In this document: piece by piece, positions 40,396-48,937 of the stretch
Position numbering within the stretch: the first letter of the stretch is position 1
Layout: each line of letters starts with the position of its first letter
Virus record (IMG/VR): IMGVR_UViG_3300017991_004311
Span: 1-64,000 of that record
Source of the DNA: a virus
Direction: 5' to 3' (one strand)
DNA length: 64,000 nucleotides
Translations under genes and position numbers: made by a program
The notes under the pieces: generated by a model
Database searches by the model: none
Told to the model about the DNA's origin: nothing
What the model saw: the letters and a program-made list of their open reading frames with translations, nothing else

Positions 40396-41832
40396 TTGAC
40401 GAGACAGACCCCGGCCGTGGTCACGGTCGGTGACATACTGGAGGGCAGGCTCCCGTTCAGGCGCGGGAAGTACGGCACGATCCTGACGATCGACCAGGGA
40501 AGCTGGGAATATGCGAAGGGGAAGCGGTGGAAGAAGCCGGAGAAGCGCCTGGACCGCTACGAGATGGGGTACGAGTATTACTTGGAGCACCAGTTCGCCC
40601 GTCCGGTCACCAACCTGACCGCGAGCGCGGTCTTCGGCAAGGGCGTCCACTTGGTCGGGGAGAACGACCACGTGGACTTCGCCCGGCCCATCATCGACCA
40701 GTTGGACCATTTCATGGTGGGCATCGAGAGCAGTATCTACGGGGACAATTTCATCCGCATCTTCGACGCTCCCCCGGACAGCGGCCGTCCGGTCGACGTC
40801 GCGCTCATCCCCCCGGTGACGATCGCGGACAAGATCACCGCGGATGGGAACGCGATGGAGCCGACGGCGTACGTCCAGAAGTTCAGCAACGAGCAGAAGG
40901 GCGAGTCGATCCCGGCCTCCGACATGGTGCACGCGATGGTCAACGCGGTCTCGAACTCGCTGTTCGGCAACAGCGACCATTTGCACTTGTTCTACTGGTA
41001 CGACCTCTACGATTCGATGACGGAGGAGGCGGACAAGCGCCGGCTTTTCGCCTCCCAACCCATCGGGAAATTCACGGGCGTGAACATGCGCTACCGGACG
41101 CAGCTGAAGACGCGGATCAACAAGGTCGCGCGCGACAAGGACCAGAAGACGGGCCTGCGCCGGAGCCTGCCGCCCGGGACGCAGCTCATCCTCCCCCCGG
41201 GGGCCGACTACGTGTTCGCGGAGCCGAGGGGGGCCTTCGACCTGGAATCGATGCTGAACCGGATCGCGCTCATCATCGCCATGGCGGCGGAGGTGCCGAT
41301 CCACTGGCTGAACCTGGGGAAGGACGTGAACCGCGCCACCAGCACTAACATGACGTTCCCGTTCATCAAGAAGATCCAGCGCCGTCAGGAGATATTCTCG
41401 CGCAAGTACGAGGAACTGCTGCGCAAGTCGTTCGCCCGGCTGAAGGCGCAGCGCGAGAAGGGGGAGAAGTTCCGGAGGCTGCCGAGCGCGAGGATCCTCG
41501 CGGCGGACGAACTGGACGTGCGCGTGGAGTTCCCGCCCATTTTCGACTACGAGCTGGAGGACGTGGAGCGGGCGCTAAAGTCGGTCACGCTCCTGTACCA
41601 GCAGGGACTGGTGAGCCACAAGACGGCGGTGGACACGGTGTGCAAATACCTCGGGCTCGACGTGGAGGAGGAGGAGCGATTGTTGGATGAGGAGCGGGAG
41701 AAGGCGGAGACCGCGGAACAGGAGTACAGTCCGGTCGACCGTCTGGTCCAGGAGATCGGGAGCATGGTGAGCGACGGCGACATCGACCGGGACACGGCGA
41801 ACCGGATGATCGAGAAGTTGACGAAGGCGTGA
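40396..41832 (+). CDS. Portal protein
   Basis: 478 residues from TTG 40396. Length, FARPVTNLTASAVFGKGVHL, SIYGDNFIRIF, EVPIHWLNLGKDVNRATSTNM and the C-terminal acidic helices fit the SPP1 gp6-type portal family (Phage_prot_Gp6). Forms the dodecameric DNA channel; follows terminase, precedes the MuF-like gene as in many phages. Confidence 0.85.
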   Translation: MTRQTPAVVTVGDILEGRLPFRRGKYGTILTIDQGSWEYAKGKRWKKPEKRLDRYEMGYEYYLEHQFARPVTNLTASAVFGKGVHLVGENDHVDFARPIIDQLDHFMVGIESSIYGDNFIRIFDAPPDSGRPVDVALIPPVTIADKITADGNAMEPTAYVQKFSNEQKGESIPASDMVHAMVNAVSNSLFGNSDHLHLFYWYDLYDSMTEEADKRRLFASQPIGKFTGVNMRYRTQLKTRINKVARDKDQKTGLRRSLPPGTQLILPPGADYVFAEPRGAFDLESMLNRIALIIAMAAEVPIHWLNLGKDVNRATSTNMTFPFIKKIQRRQEIFSRKYEELLRKSFARLKAQREKGEKFRRLPSARILAADELDVRVEFPPIFDYELEDVERALKSVTLLYQQGLVSHKTAVDTVCKYLGLDVEEEERLLDEEREKAETAEQEYSPVDRLVQEIGSMVSDGDIDRDTANRMIEKLTKA

Positions 41833-41839
41833 GGGCTAA

Positions 41840-43351
41840 ATGGCCGACATCACCGGCGCGATAGCGCGTGCCACCGACAAGGCGGTCAACGAGTACGGTC
41901 GCTATACGGAGCAGCAGATCGGGAAGCTCACCCGCCATTACCGCGAGGCGCAGAAGCAGGTGCTCGCGAGGGTGCGCGAGTTCAAGGGGGACCTGGGGGG
42001 AGCGGAGCGCGTCGCCTCCGTGCAGCATTTCGAGGCCATCGAGCGGGAGATCGCAATGGAGATGGGCGTGCTCCAGCGGCGCACGCAGGCGCAGCTCAGG
42101 GAGATGATGGGCGGCGCGGGCGAGCACGGAGTCAGGGCGGGTGAGCAGCAGCTCTCCGCGCTCCTGGCGAATATCAAGACCGATCTCTCGCCCTCCTATT
42201 CCCTCATCAACCGGGACGCCATCGAGGTCTACACCAACTACGCGCTCCAACTCACCGACGCCGACACGATCCAGGCGCTCCGCCAGATCCAGGGGAGGCT
42301 CCGCCTGGGGCTGATCCAGGGCGACACCATCGGGAAACTCACCACGGACATCCGCCAGATGATCGGAGCGGAGTTCCGCAAGCCCAACAGGGCGCTCACC
42401 TACAAGGCCGAGAGGATCGCGCGGACCGAGATGGCGCGGGCGTACCAGACGGGGCACCATGCGTACGGGAAGAGCGTGGATTGGATCATCGGGGAGAGAT
42501 ACCTGACCAACCCGATCGGTCCCTGGCCATGCCCCGAGTGCGCCGAGCTGGACGGGCACGAGTACTATTTCTCGCGCGGGGAGGCGGCCCCGATTCCGAA
42601 GCATCCCCAATGCCGCTGCTACTCCACCCATATTTTCCGCCAGGACATCTTTACCAAGGAGGAGTTGGAGCAGATTCGCCAGCAGGCCGGGGTCTTCGCC
42701 CCGGTGCGCGGAGCGGTCGCGCCTCCGAGAAGAGGGCATTTGCCGATTCATGGAAGGGAGGAAGGGGTTGCTAGGATAATGGCCGACGCAAAGGCGGCTG
42801 GCGTTAATTTGACGCAGAAAGGGGCGGAGAACATGTTCGATGCGATATATTCGTACACGAGCATGGCTTATGAACCGATTCGACATTATCAGCAATTCGG
42901 TTTTCAGGCAGTAGTCGATCATTGGTCGAAAGGAATTGCCACTACTGCCAGAAAGTATGCTAATGCGATTGAAAAATATCTTCGATTTGCCCCTAAGTTC
43001 AACGGGAAAATCATGCGTGCCGTACCTAGTAAGGCGCTTTACGGAGAATTTTCGAAAGCTTCTGCCGTTGGCAAGACCGTGGACATGAGGGGTTTGGCAT
43101 CGTGGACGAGCGAGGCTGACCAGTTGTGGGGATTTTCTGACGCGGCCACGAGGACGAACGTATTTTTTGAGCTTACCCAAACGGGAAGGGGCAGTTCTGT
43201 CATGCACATGTCGCATATTTCCGATGAGATGGAGGTATTAGTTTCGTCTAAAGCGAAATATAGGATCGTGAAGACCGCGTCAAGGGTCGTGAAAAATCAG
43301 AATACCGGCAAAAACATCGAAGCACTTTTTGTCACCGTAGAGGAGATATAA
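41840..43351 (+). CDS. MuF-like head protein with C-terminal ADP-ribosyltransferase-like domain
   Basis: 503 residues. Residues ~1-285 are MuF-like: helical, then AERIARTEMARAYQTGHHAYGK, WPCPECAELDGHEY and HPQCRCYSTHIF with zinc-ligand Cys/His. From ~300 a different, AT-richer part begins (from about 42745). It has MRAVPSKALYGEF (R393), LASWTSE (STS-like, 421-424) and SDEMEVLVSSKAKYRIVK with E463-x-E465, the R-S-E set of ADP-ribosyltransferases. MuF proteins enter the head, so the toxin-like domain could be delivered with the DNA. Confidence 0.8.
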   Translation: MADITGAIARATDKAVNEYGRYTEQQIGKLTRHYREAQKQVLARVREFKGDLGGAERVASVQHFEAIEREIAMEMGVLQRRTQAQLREMMGGAGEHGVRAGEQQLSALLANIKTDLSPSYSLINRDAIEVYTNYALQLTDADTIQALRQIQGRLRLGLIQGDTIGKLTTDIRQMIGAEFRKPNRALTYKAERIARTEMARAYQTGHHAYGKSVDWIIGERYLTNPIGPWPCPECAELDGHEYYFSRGEAAPIPKHPQCRCYSTHIFRQDIFTKEELEQIRQQAGVFAPVRGAVAPPRRGHLPIHGREEGVARIMADAKAAGVNLTQKGAENMFDAIYSYTSMAYEPIRHYQQFGFQAVVDHWSKGIATTARKYANAIEKYLRFAPKFNGKIMRAVPSKALYGEFSKASAVGKTVDMRGLASWTSEADQLWGFSDAATRTNVFFELTQTGRGSSVMHMSHISDEMEVLVSSKAKYRIVKTASRVVKNQNTGKNIEALFVTVEEI

Positions 43352-43483
43352 ATGAGGAAGAAAAGAACAAAGAAAGATATCGAGGCCAGGATCAGGAGCA
43401 ATGCGATTATTGACGTGTGGGACAAGTACGGCCGCAAGGTCATCGAGGACGGGAAGGCGGTGAAGGTGCGGAGGAAGGCGTGA
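43352..43483 (+). CDS. Small basic protein
   Basis: 43 residues, GAGGAGAT upstream. Highly basic and helical. Directly after the MuF/ART gene; could be an accessory or an antidote-like peptide, but nothing shows that. Confidence 0.5.
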   Translation: MRKKRTKKDIEARIRSNAIIDVWDKYGRKVIEDGKAVKVRRKA

Positions 43484-43893
43484 CCTCGCACTTGCTGCAA
43501 TGCCCGCGCTGCGGCCACATATCCGTGGCGCAGGACGGGGCCCTGATGGTCATGGCGCTCTGCCCATATTGCGCCTACGGCGAGGTCATGGAAAAGTACA
43601 GGGAGGACGGGGTCGCGGTTGAGATCGAGGTTCCGGTCATCGGCCGTCAGGACATGCTCGCGAATTTCCTGATGATGGGGGTGCTGGATGGACAAGGAAG
43701 AGCTGAGGGGGAAGGTGGTCGGGAAGATGATGGAGTACAGGGGGTTGCTGAACAAGCGCTACACGGCGGCGAACTACGTGGACATCGACCGGGCGGGCCC
43801 GGCGCTCGCGGACGAGATCATCGACCTCGTGCTCGGCTCCGGCCAACGGGAGAAGGAGATACTGGAGGGGAACCGTCCGATGGCCTACGGTGA
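43480..43893 (+). CDS. Zinc-ribbon protein with out-of-frame tail
   Basis: GTG 43480 starts a protein with CPRCGH and CPYCAYG, a two-knuckle zinc ribbon, and a normal sequence up to about residue 72 (NFLMMGVLDG). The frame then stays open over the next gene in a low-complexity Gly/Arg sequence that looks non-coding. The ancestral stop may have been lost by a one-base change near 43690. Confidence 0.5.
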   Translation: MTSHLLQCPRCGHISVAQDGALMVMALCPYCAYGEVMEKYREDGVAVEIEVPVIGRQDMLANFLMMGVLDGQGRAEGEGGREDDGVQGVAEQALHGGELRGHRPGGPGARGRDHRPRARLRPTGEGDTGGEPSDGLR

Positions 43894-43903
43894 CGGGACG
43901 TGA
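43688..43903 (+). CDS. Small hypothetical protein
   Basis: 71 residues from ATG 43688. Helical and acidic (GPALADEIIDLVLG). Unknown structural-region gene. Confidence 0.6.
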   Translation: MDKEELRGKVVGKMMEYRGLLNKRYTAANYVDIDRAGPALADEIIDLVLGSGQREKEILEGNRPMAYGDGT

Positions 43904-44187
43904 CCGCGATCCCCATCCCCCACGGGCAGGTCCTCGTGCATGAGCGGGACGGCGTGGCGCACGTGGAGATACGGCCGGGGTTCGGCTACCGGCTCGGGGT
44001 GCTCGGGGCCACCAAGGAAGGCGGGAGCGTGAGCCAGGCCGCGCGTGTCCAGCTCTACCCCGACATGGAGCAGCGCTGGCGGGATATGGAGGCGTGCCAT
44101 GCGGAGCGCGGGGCCAGACGGTTCGGGGCGACGCAGGCGAGGCGGATGGGGAAGCGGTTGGACGAGGCGCTGGCGAGGGGGGCGTGA
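43900..44187 (+). CDS. Hypothetical protein
   Basis: 95 residues, GTG start overlapping the previous stop (GTGA). Beta start, basic helical end. Unknown. Confidence 0.6.
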   Translation: MTAIPIPHGQVLVHERDGVAHVEIRPGFGYRLGVLGATKEGGSVSQAARVQLYPDMEQRWRDMEACHAERGARRFGATQARRMGKRLDEALARGA

Positions 44188-44441
44188 TGCCGCTGCCGAT
44201 GGTGACCGACGAGGCGTTCAAGGCGGCGATGAACAATTGGAACCACATGCGCACGCGCGGCGAGAACCCGTTTCTGAAGACGCTCGACACCATGTCCGGG
44301 GAGAACCCGATGTTGATGCTCTCGGCGCACGGGTTCTTCAAAGGCGACCCGCCGCTCGACTTCCTCACCGGGATGGCGTTCGTCTATTCGCTCCTGAAGA
44401 TCCAGCACGAGCTGGACGAGATCAAGACCATGAGTCGATAA
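44187..44441 (+). CDS. Hypothetical protein
   Basis: 84 residues from ATG 44187 coupled to the previous stop (TGATG). Helical, aromatic. Ends just before the palindrome at 44442. Confidence 0.6.
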   Translation: MPLPMVTDEAFKAAMNNWNHMRTRGENPFLKTLDTMSGENPMLMLSAHGFFKGDPPLDFLTGMAFVYSLLKIQHELDEIKTMSR

Positions 44442-44460
44442 ATTATTACCCGGTAATAAT
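44442..44460. promoter_or_regulatory. Perfect palindrome ATTATTACC-C-GGTAATAAT, copy 2
   Basis: Nine-base perfect arms around one C, touching the ATG of the next gene. Same arms as the copy at 55514, which has G in the centre. Confidence 0.7.
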
Positions 44461-44634
44461 ATGAGCAAGTACATGAGGTGGCTCAGCGGCCAGAGGGGAT
44501 TCGACAGGGCACCGGAGCGGGAGATACGCTCGAGGATGCTGAGGCGGTTCCCGGAGCTGCCGAGCCAGAGGGCGCTCTCGCTCATCCTGCTGTGGAAGCA
44601 AAGGCAAGGGAAGCGGGGGCATGATACGGGATGA
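44461..44634 (+). CDS. Small basic protein next to palindrome
   Basis: 57 residues, Arg-rich and helical. No ribosome-binding site, because the palindrome abuts the ATG; it may be leaderless or start at an inner ATG. Confidence 0.45.
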   Translation: MSKYMRWLSGQRGFDRAPEREIRSRMLRRFPELPSQRALSLILLWKQRQGKRGHDTG

Positions 44635-44655
44635 TGGATTAGAGGAGGGGGAATC

Positions 44656-45687
44656 CTGAAGCTCAACTGCGGAACCGAACCCAGGGACGGGTACACCACG
44701 ATCGGACTCGACCGCGCCTGCGACGTGGTTTGGGACGTGGCCCATGGTTTCCCGTACGGTGATTCGTCCGTGGAGATGGTGCGCCTCTCCCGCCTCCCCG
44801 ATGCGGACGGCGCGGCGTTCCTGCTCTCCGATGCGTGGCGCGTGCTCCGTCCCGGGGGGATGCTCGTCGTTGACGCTGCGGTCGGTAGCACTTGGGACCC
44901 GGACACGTTGCTGCGCTTCTGCCTCGACGACCGGAGGGTGCTGCATTCGATCCGGGCGAAGTTCAGGGTGGAGCGTCTGGAAGACCATCAGGAAGGCGAC
45001 GGGCACCGGGTGCGCGCCTGGCTCACCGCTGAGAAGGGCAAGCGGCACCATGAGGATCTGATGGCGCACGTGCGCAATTCCATCCTCTACGTGCGCATGT
45101 CGGGTGAGGGCGCCGGCTCCCCCAAGGGCGTGCTCGGCATCCGCCACGGGGTATGTGGTGACGGGTGCCTCCAGCTCCACGTGACCGGGCTCACGCCTGA
45201 CGGGGAGGGATTGCTGGCGGGGCGCTCGAAGGGGATACGCCGTGCCGCGCGGAAGGGGGTGCGCGCCCTGCGCGGCCTCGGATTGGGACGGTTCGGGTCA
45301 CATTTCGACTTCCGTCTCCTGCAGGATTCGAGGACGGGATGGCAGGGCGGGGAGATACGATGCGGGGGATCAGCGGTCGAGTCGTGGGAGCCGGGCGAGC
45401 CGTCGCCGGTGCGGTTCAAGGCGGTGGAGACGGGGCATCCGGGGCCGATCATCTTCGTGGGGGAGAGGGAATGGATGGCCAGGGGCAGGGAACCGCAGGT
45501 CATCGACGGTTCCATGCTCGTGCTCATCGACACCTTCCGCTGGGTGGCGGAGAGCGTCCAGAGGCCGGAGGCGCACGACATCACGGTCAGGGGCGCGAAG
45601 GACTCCACGTTGAACGGTGTGTGGCGGTTCCGCCACCGGAGGACGGACGCCGGCGGCGGATGGACCCTCCAGATCACGAAGAGCTGA
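44656..45687 (+). CDS. Methyltransferase-like protein with unknown C-terminal domain
   Basis: The open frame from GTG 44725 lacks its nucleotide-binding start. Upstream in frame, LKLNCGTEPRDGYTTIGLD followed by ACDVVWDV is the missing SAM-binding motif, so translation must start near 44656, where CTG (or ATC 44653) follows AGGAGGGGG. This gives ~343 residues. Residues 1-110 are a class I methyltransferase; the rest is unrecognised, with FVGEREWMARG and a C-terminal WTLQI strand. Confidence 0.65.
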   Translation: MKLNCGTEPRDGYTTIGLDRACDVVWDVAHGFPYGDSSVEMVRLSRLPDADGAAFLLSDAWRVLRPGGMLVVDAAVGSTWDPDTLLRFCLDDRRVLHSIRAKFRVERLEDHQEGDGHRVRAWLTAEKGKRHHEDLMAHVRNSILYVRMSGEGAGSPKGVLGIRHGVCGDGCLQLHVTGLTPDGEGLLAGRSKGIRRAARKGVRALRGLGLGRFGSHFDFRLLQDSRTGWQGGEIRCGGSAVESWEPGEPSPVRFKAVETGHPGPIIFVGEREWMARGREPQVIDGSMLVLIDTFRWVAESVQRPEAHDITVRGAKDSTLNGVWRFRHRRTDAGGGWTLQITKS

Positions 45688-45699
45688 CTTGCCCCCTTA

Positions 45700-45739
45700 T
45701 TGACATTTTGTGATATTGTGCTATAATATATAGTGTAAT
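45700..45739 (+). promoter_or_regulatory. Sigma70-type promoter with TATAGTGTAAT box, copy 3
   Basis: TTGACA (45700-45705), 16-base spacer, TATAAT (45722-45727), TATAGTGTAAT (45729-45739). Nearly identical to the 19433 promoter including the leader up to the start codon. Confidence 0.85.
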
Positions 45740-45764
45740 ACCATCAAGAAGAAGGAGAGAGAAG

Positions 45765-46391
45765 ATGACCAAGACTATCATCATCCCGGAAGCCTTGAAA
45801 GCCATCGGAGGCAGCGAGTGGATCAGGGGAGACAAGCACCGCATTTATTTCAACGACCTCCCGAAATGGTATGGTCTCCAATACACCACCTACAACACCG
45901 GCAACGTCAAATCAGCCCAACTCGATGGCCAGCCCATCAGCAACAGTCAGGCGCGGGGGATCATCTACGGACTGGACAAGATCTGGTACGATGTCAAAAA
46001 CGGTGATTTCTCCTATCGCGGTGACCCCGAATACTGCGAAAAGGCTATTGAGAAAATCAAGGCGGAAGCCGAGAAAGCGGATGTTCCGCCAGTCCCGGAA
46101 GTCGAAGAACTCACTTCCGAAACTCCTCCCGCAGATGGCGCATACATACTCGCAGACGAGAGTGGCCAGGTGATAGGGGCGTACCCCATCCAAGATGCAC
46201 CGCCCTTTGATGAGGTAATCGCGCAACAGCGCCGGGAAGTCGCCGGATTTGATGGGACCATCACTGTATATCATATCGACGATGGTCAGGCACAGGATCT
46301 GCATCGCGCGGCGATTGATAGCCCTGATCCCATAACCGCGGCGACAGGGTGGCTCAAAAAAGCTGGGTTGCAGGCATACTGCACCCGATAA
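45765..46391 (+). CDS. Hypothetical protein, paralogue of 19499 gene
   Basis: 208 residues. N-terminal ~105 residues align with the 19499 protein (ALKAIGGSEW, YFN, KWYGL, NSQARGIIYGLDKIWYDVKNG versus NASRIIALIGTVYYDFQDQ). The C-terminal half differs (QVIGAYPIQDAPPFDEV). Same promoter and leader. Function unknown. Confidence 0.75.
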   Translation: MTKTIIIPEALKAIGGSEWIRGDKHRIYFNDLPKWYGLQYTTYNTGNVKSAQLDGQPISNSQARGIIYGLDKIWYDVKNGDFSYRGDPEYCEKAIEKIKAEAEKADVPPVPEVEELTSETPPADGAYILADESGQVIGAYPIQDAPPFDEVIAQQRREVAGFDGTITVYHIDDGQAQDLHRAAIDSPDPITAATGWLKKAGLQAYCTR

Positions 46392-46402
46392 GGAGAGGAA
46401 CG

Positions 46403-46618
46403 ATGACAACCGAAGACCACGAAGCGCTGATAGCGGAATTGGTCGAAGCGATACTCGACGTCCGCGATCTCTGCGGTGACGAGGTCTAGGCGGTGAAGGA
46501 TGCGATGGCCAGGCATGGTCTCCTGTTCGATTTGGCTCTCTATCGGAAGGCGCAAGTCCGGGCGGATGCCCAATGGAAGCGGGATGAGCAAATAATCGAG
46601 CGGGCGGTGAAAGTATGA
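46403..46618 (+). pseudogene. Small gene interrupted by an in-frame TAG
   Basis: ATG 46403 (GGAGAGG upstream) reads 28 residues to TAG at 46487. The same frame continues without further stop for 42 codons to TGA at 46616; GTG 46493 could restart it. The two halves together read as one helical acidic/basic protein, so this is probably an amber-interrupted gene or a recent split. Confidence 0.45.
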
Positions 46619-46761
46619 AAACCTACTGTATTCAGCACCGGGAGGCCGATGGCACGTTGTCCCGCCCGGAATACGCGTTCGCCGAGGACGCGCAGGAGGC
46701 GTGCGAACGGTTCGGGTGGATGGTCGGGAACTGTTTTGTCAAGGAAGAAAAGGAGGGATGA
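46615..46761 (+). CDS. Small hypothetical protein
   Basis: 48 residues, ATGA overlap with the previous stop. AFAEDAQEACERFGW resembles a common phage ferritin-like/ASCH-neighbour small protein pattern, not assignable. Confidence 0.5.
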   Translation: MKTYCIQHREADGTLSRPEYAFAEDAQEACERFGWMVGNCFVKEEKEG

Positions 46762-47046
46762 ATGACCGTCGTGACGGTGAACTATAAGGGTAGGGCGTGG
46801 GGCATCCGGTTGGTGTGGCAGGGCGCGGGCGAGTACTGGTTCAACGCCCCCGATGGACAGCCGGGGGCTATCGCCTTGGGCTACTGCGCCGACCTGCACG
46901 AGTTGCGCGACGCAGTGCGGGAGGCGGTCGAGGCCGGGTCGGGCGATGAGGACTGGGGCGGATGGTCCGTGAGGCGGGAGGATGTCAGCGACCCCCACAA
47001 CGCCGGGGACGAGACACGGCTCACGAAGGATGAGATTGCCGGGTGA
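46762..47046 (+). CDS. Hypothetical protein, relative of 21308 gene
   Basis: 94 residues starting directly after the previous stop (GGAGGG upstream). GIRLVWQGAGEYWFNAPDGQ parallels the 21308 protein. Unknown. Confidence 0.6.
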   Translation: MTVVTVNYKGRAWGIRLVWQGAGEYWFNAPDGQPGAIALGYCADLHELRDAVREAVEAGSGDEDWGGWSVRREDVSDPHNAGDETRLTKDEIAG

Positions 47047-47066
47047 TGATAGGAGGAGGAGCAGTC

Positions 47067-47819
47067 GTGAACATTGCCGAGATGAACGCGCAGTACGAAA
47101 AAGTGGGGGGGTTCCTGTCCGAATTGGAGCGGATAGACAAACGGTTCAGGGAGGAGAACGGGATTGGAGAAGTGTATGCGAGTCCGTTCCACCAAGAGAT
47201 TAATATGAAGAAACTGATCCGGGAACTCAGGAACGACCTGACCAAGTTCGCCATCAGGCGGTTGGCGCAGGAGCATTGCCCGAACGTGGCGGTGGATGCG
47301 GCCCGGATAAAAAAAGAGATGGACGAAAAGTGTGGTGATTCCGGGTTCGACGCTGGGGTGATTGCAGGTTACATTCAGACCCAGTATCTCCCGCATGTCG
47401 CTAAACTGAGCTGGAAAAGGATACTGGACGATGCCCGGAAATTGTTGCCCGTTGTCTGGGGGGATTTCGGGAGGGAGAACGTCTGCGCCAAGGAGATTCA
47501 GAAGAAGAAGACCCTTTCCTTGAGGATGTACGTTGGAGAATATGGATGGGGCATCAGGACGGACGAGCTGATCGCGATAGAGCAGCTTGTCAGGGTCGTC
47601 CTCGGGGGCGAGGACCCGGTGAGGGTTGAGGGGCGGGAGCTGGCGGAGGCGTACCAACATAGCGATGAACTGTACGAAGTCCACGACGTGGATGTCGGGA
47701 AGCTGCGCAAGGCGAGGTTGTACAAGAACGGGAAGCTCTTGCTCTATTTCGAGGACGAGGACGCGGCGAGGAAGGTGGCAATGGCTTTGACAAACGGGCA
47801 TTACAGGGGGCGGCCATGA
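47067..47819 (+). CDS. Hypothetical protein, DUF4942-like
   Basis: 250 residues from GTG 47067 (AGGAGGAGCAG upstream). ENVCAKEIQKKKTLSLRMYVGEYGWGIRTDELIAIEQLVRVVLG recalls the C-terminal part of DUF4942 proteins, which often accompany phage methylases; similarity is from memory and moderate. Confidence 0.6.
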   Translation: MNIAEMNAQYEKVGGFLSELERIDKRFREENGIGEVYASPFHQEINMKKLIRELRNDLTKFAIRRLAQEHCPNVAVDAARIKKEMDEKCGDSGFDAGVIAGYIQTQYLPHVAKLSWKRILDDARKLLPVVWGDFGRENVCAKEIQKKKTLSLRMYVGEYGWGIRTDELIAIEQLVRVVLGGEDPVRVEGRELAEAYQHSDELYEVHDVDVGKLRKARLYKNGKLLLYFEDEDAARKVAMALTNGHYRGRP

Positions 47820-47977
47820 CACACCAAGAGGACACGTACCGGAGGGCATCGTTGGGGGCGGTCTGTTCGGTGCACGGGTGCGGGCGGTTCGCTGATTATG
47901 TCAGGGTGCACAGATGGCATGGCGGGACCGGGTTCTATCCGATATGCCGTCTGCACCTGTCGGGACCGAATGCGTAG
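47816..47977 (+). CDS. Small Cys/His protein, possible zinc binder
   Basis: 53 residues coupled by ATGA. CSVHGCG and CRLHL give a C-x4-C and C-x2-H arrangement like a small zinc ribbon. Confidence 0.5.
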   Translation: MTHQEDTYRRASLGAVCSVHGCGRFADYVRVHRWHGGTGFYPICRLHLSGPNA

Positions 47978-48000
47978 ACAATTGATACGAGGAGGGAGGG

Positions 48001-48210
48001 ATGAAACGGGATTATAGCAAGTTGACGGCCAGCGTCGTGTGGTTTCTGGTGGACGCGTTGCTGCTGATGTTTCTGTGGAACGCGCTGTTCCCTGCACTGC
48101 TGGGGGCCGGGCGCATGAGCTATTGGCAGGCATTGGGGGTAGTGTTACTGTGGCAGATAGTTTTCGGCGGTTGGCGATTGAAGAGAATAGGTGATGAGAT
48201 TATCAAGTAG
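48001..48210 (+). CDS. Two-span membrane protein
   Basis: 69 residues, GGAGGGAGGG upstream. Two transmembrane helices with a basic C-terminus. Unknown. Confidence 0.65.
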   Translation: MKRDYSKLTASVVWFLVDALLLMFLWNALFPALLGAGRMSYWQALGVVLLWQIVFGGWRLKRIGDEIIK

Positions 48211-48219
48211 GAGGGAGGA

Positions 48220-48780
48220 ATGAATGCCGAGAAGTGGAAGGGCGCAGTCGCCAAGTTGTGTCGGGGGTGGCTGTCGGACACGACCATAACACTGGACGGA
48301 ATCAACGATTCGGTCGAGCCCCCGTTTGTGGGGAGCGCGGCGTGTGATCCCCTTGCCGTGAGCACGGTGATGTATCATGCCTATCTGGGCGATGCCCCCG
48401 CATTCCTGGACACGGTGCTGGTGCAGGCGTGGCTGACCGCCGATGGGGTGCGCAGCATCGTCGACGGGAAGTGGTGGATGGGCATGTGGGATCGTATTCA
48501 GGCACTCATGGTGGGCGCGGAGTTCGACGATTGGAGGCTGCATGCGGTCTCGGTCCAACGAACGGCCCCATCCAGCGGCAGGGTCGAGAATTTCCTTACC
48601 GGGAAGAGCGGGAGCCACTACAGATATTCCGACTGCGACCCCGACGGCACCGACACGCTCCGGGTGGCGCTTCCGGGCGGCGCACTACCCGGATCGGGTT
48701 GGGTGCTCGGGATCGCGCTCATGTTCCGGGGGCCGAACCCGGAGGTGGCGCAGGCGCTTATCGGGGAGGTGGAGAAATGA
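48220..48780 (+). CDS. Hypothetical protein
   Basis: 186 residues, GGAGGGAGG upstream. Mixed fold, Trp-rich middle ([11 protein letters not shown]). Unknown. Confidence 0.65.
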   Translation: MNAEKWKGAVAKLCRGWLSDTTITLDGINDSVEPPFVGSAACDPLAVSTVMYHAYLGDAPAFLDTVLVQAWLTADGVRSIVDGKWWMGMWDRIQALMVGAEFDDWRLHAVSVQRTAPSSGRVENFLTGKSGSHYRYSDCDPDGTDTLRVALPGGALPGSGWVLGIALMFRGPNPEVAQALIGEVEK

Positions 48781-48929
48781 GCATAGTGGGCACGCTGTTC
48801 AGGTTGGCGAGGTTGGGGGCGGACGTGAAAGCGTTCGGTTCCGGTGATCCGGTGAGGATGGCCCGGAGGGTCAAGAACAAGGCGGTGGGGAGGACGGTGG
48901 CGAGCAGGCTGTTCAGGTGGCCGTGGTAG
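48777..48929 (+). CDS. Small basic protein
   Basis: 50 residues coupled by ATGA. Basic amphipathic helix ending RLFRWPW. Unknown; it ends just before the RNA promoter. Confidence 0.5.
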   Translation: MSIVGTLFRLARLGADVKAFGSGDPVRMARRVKNKAVGRTVASRLFRWPW

Positions 48930-48937
48930 TGTGATTC

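Noticed and set aside
46403-46618. Global TAG recoding
   Set aside because: TAG ends many well-supported genes here (for example 28257, 54440, 55443, 58825, 59791).
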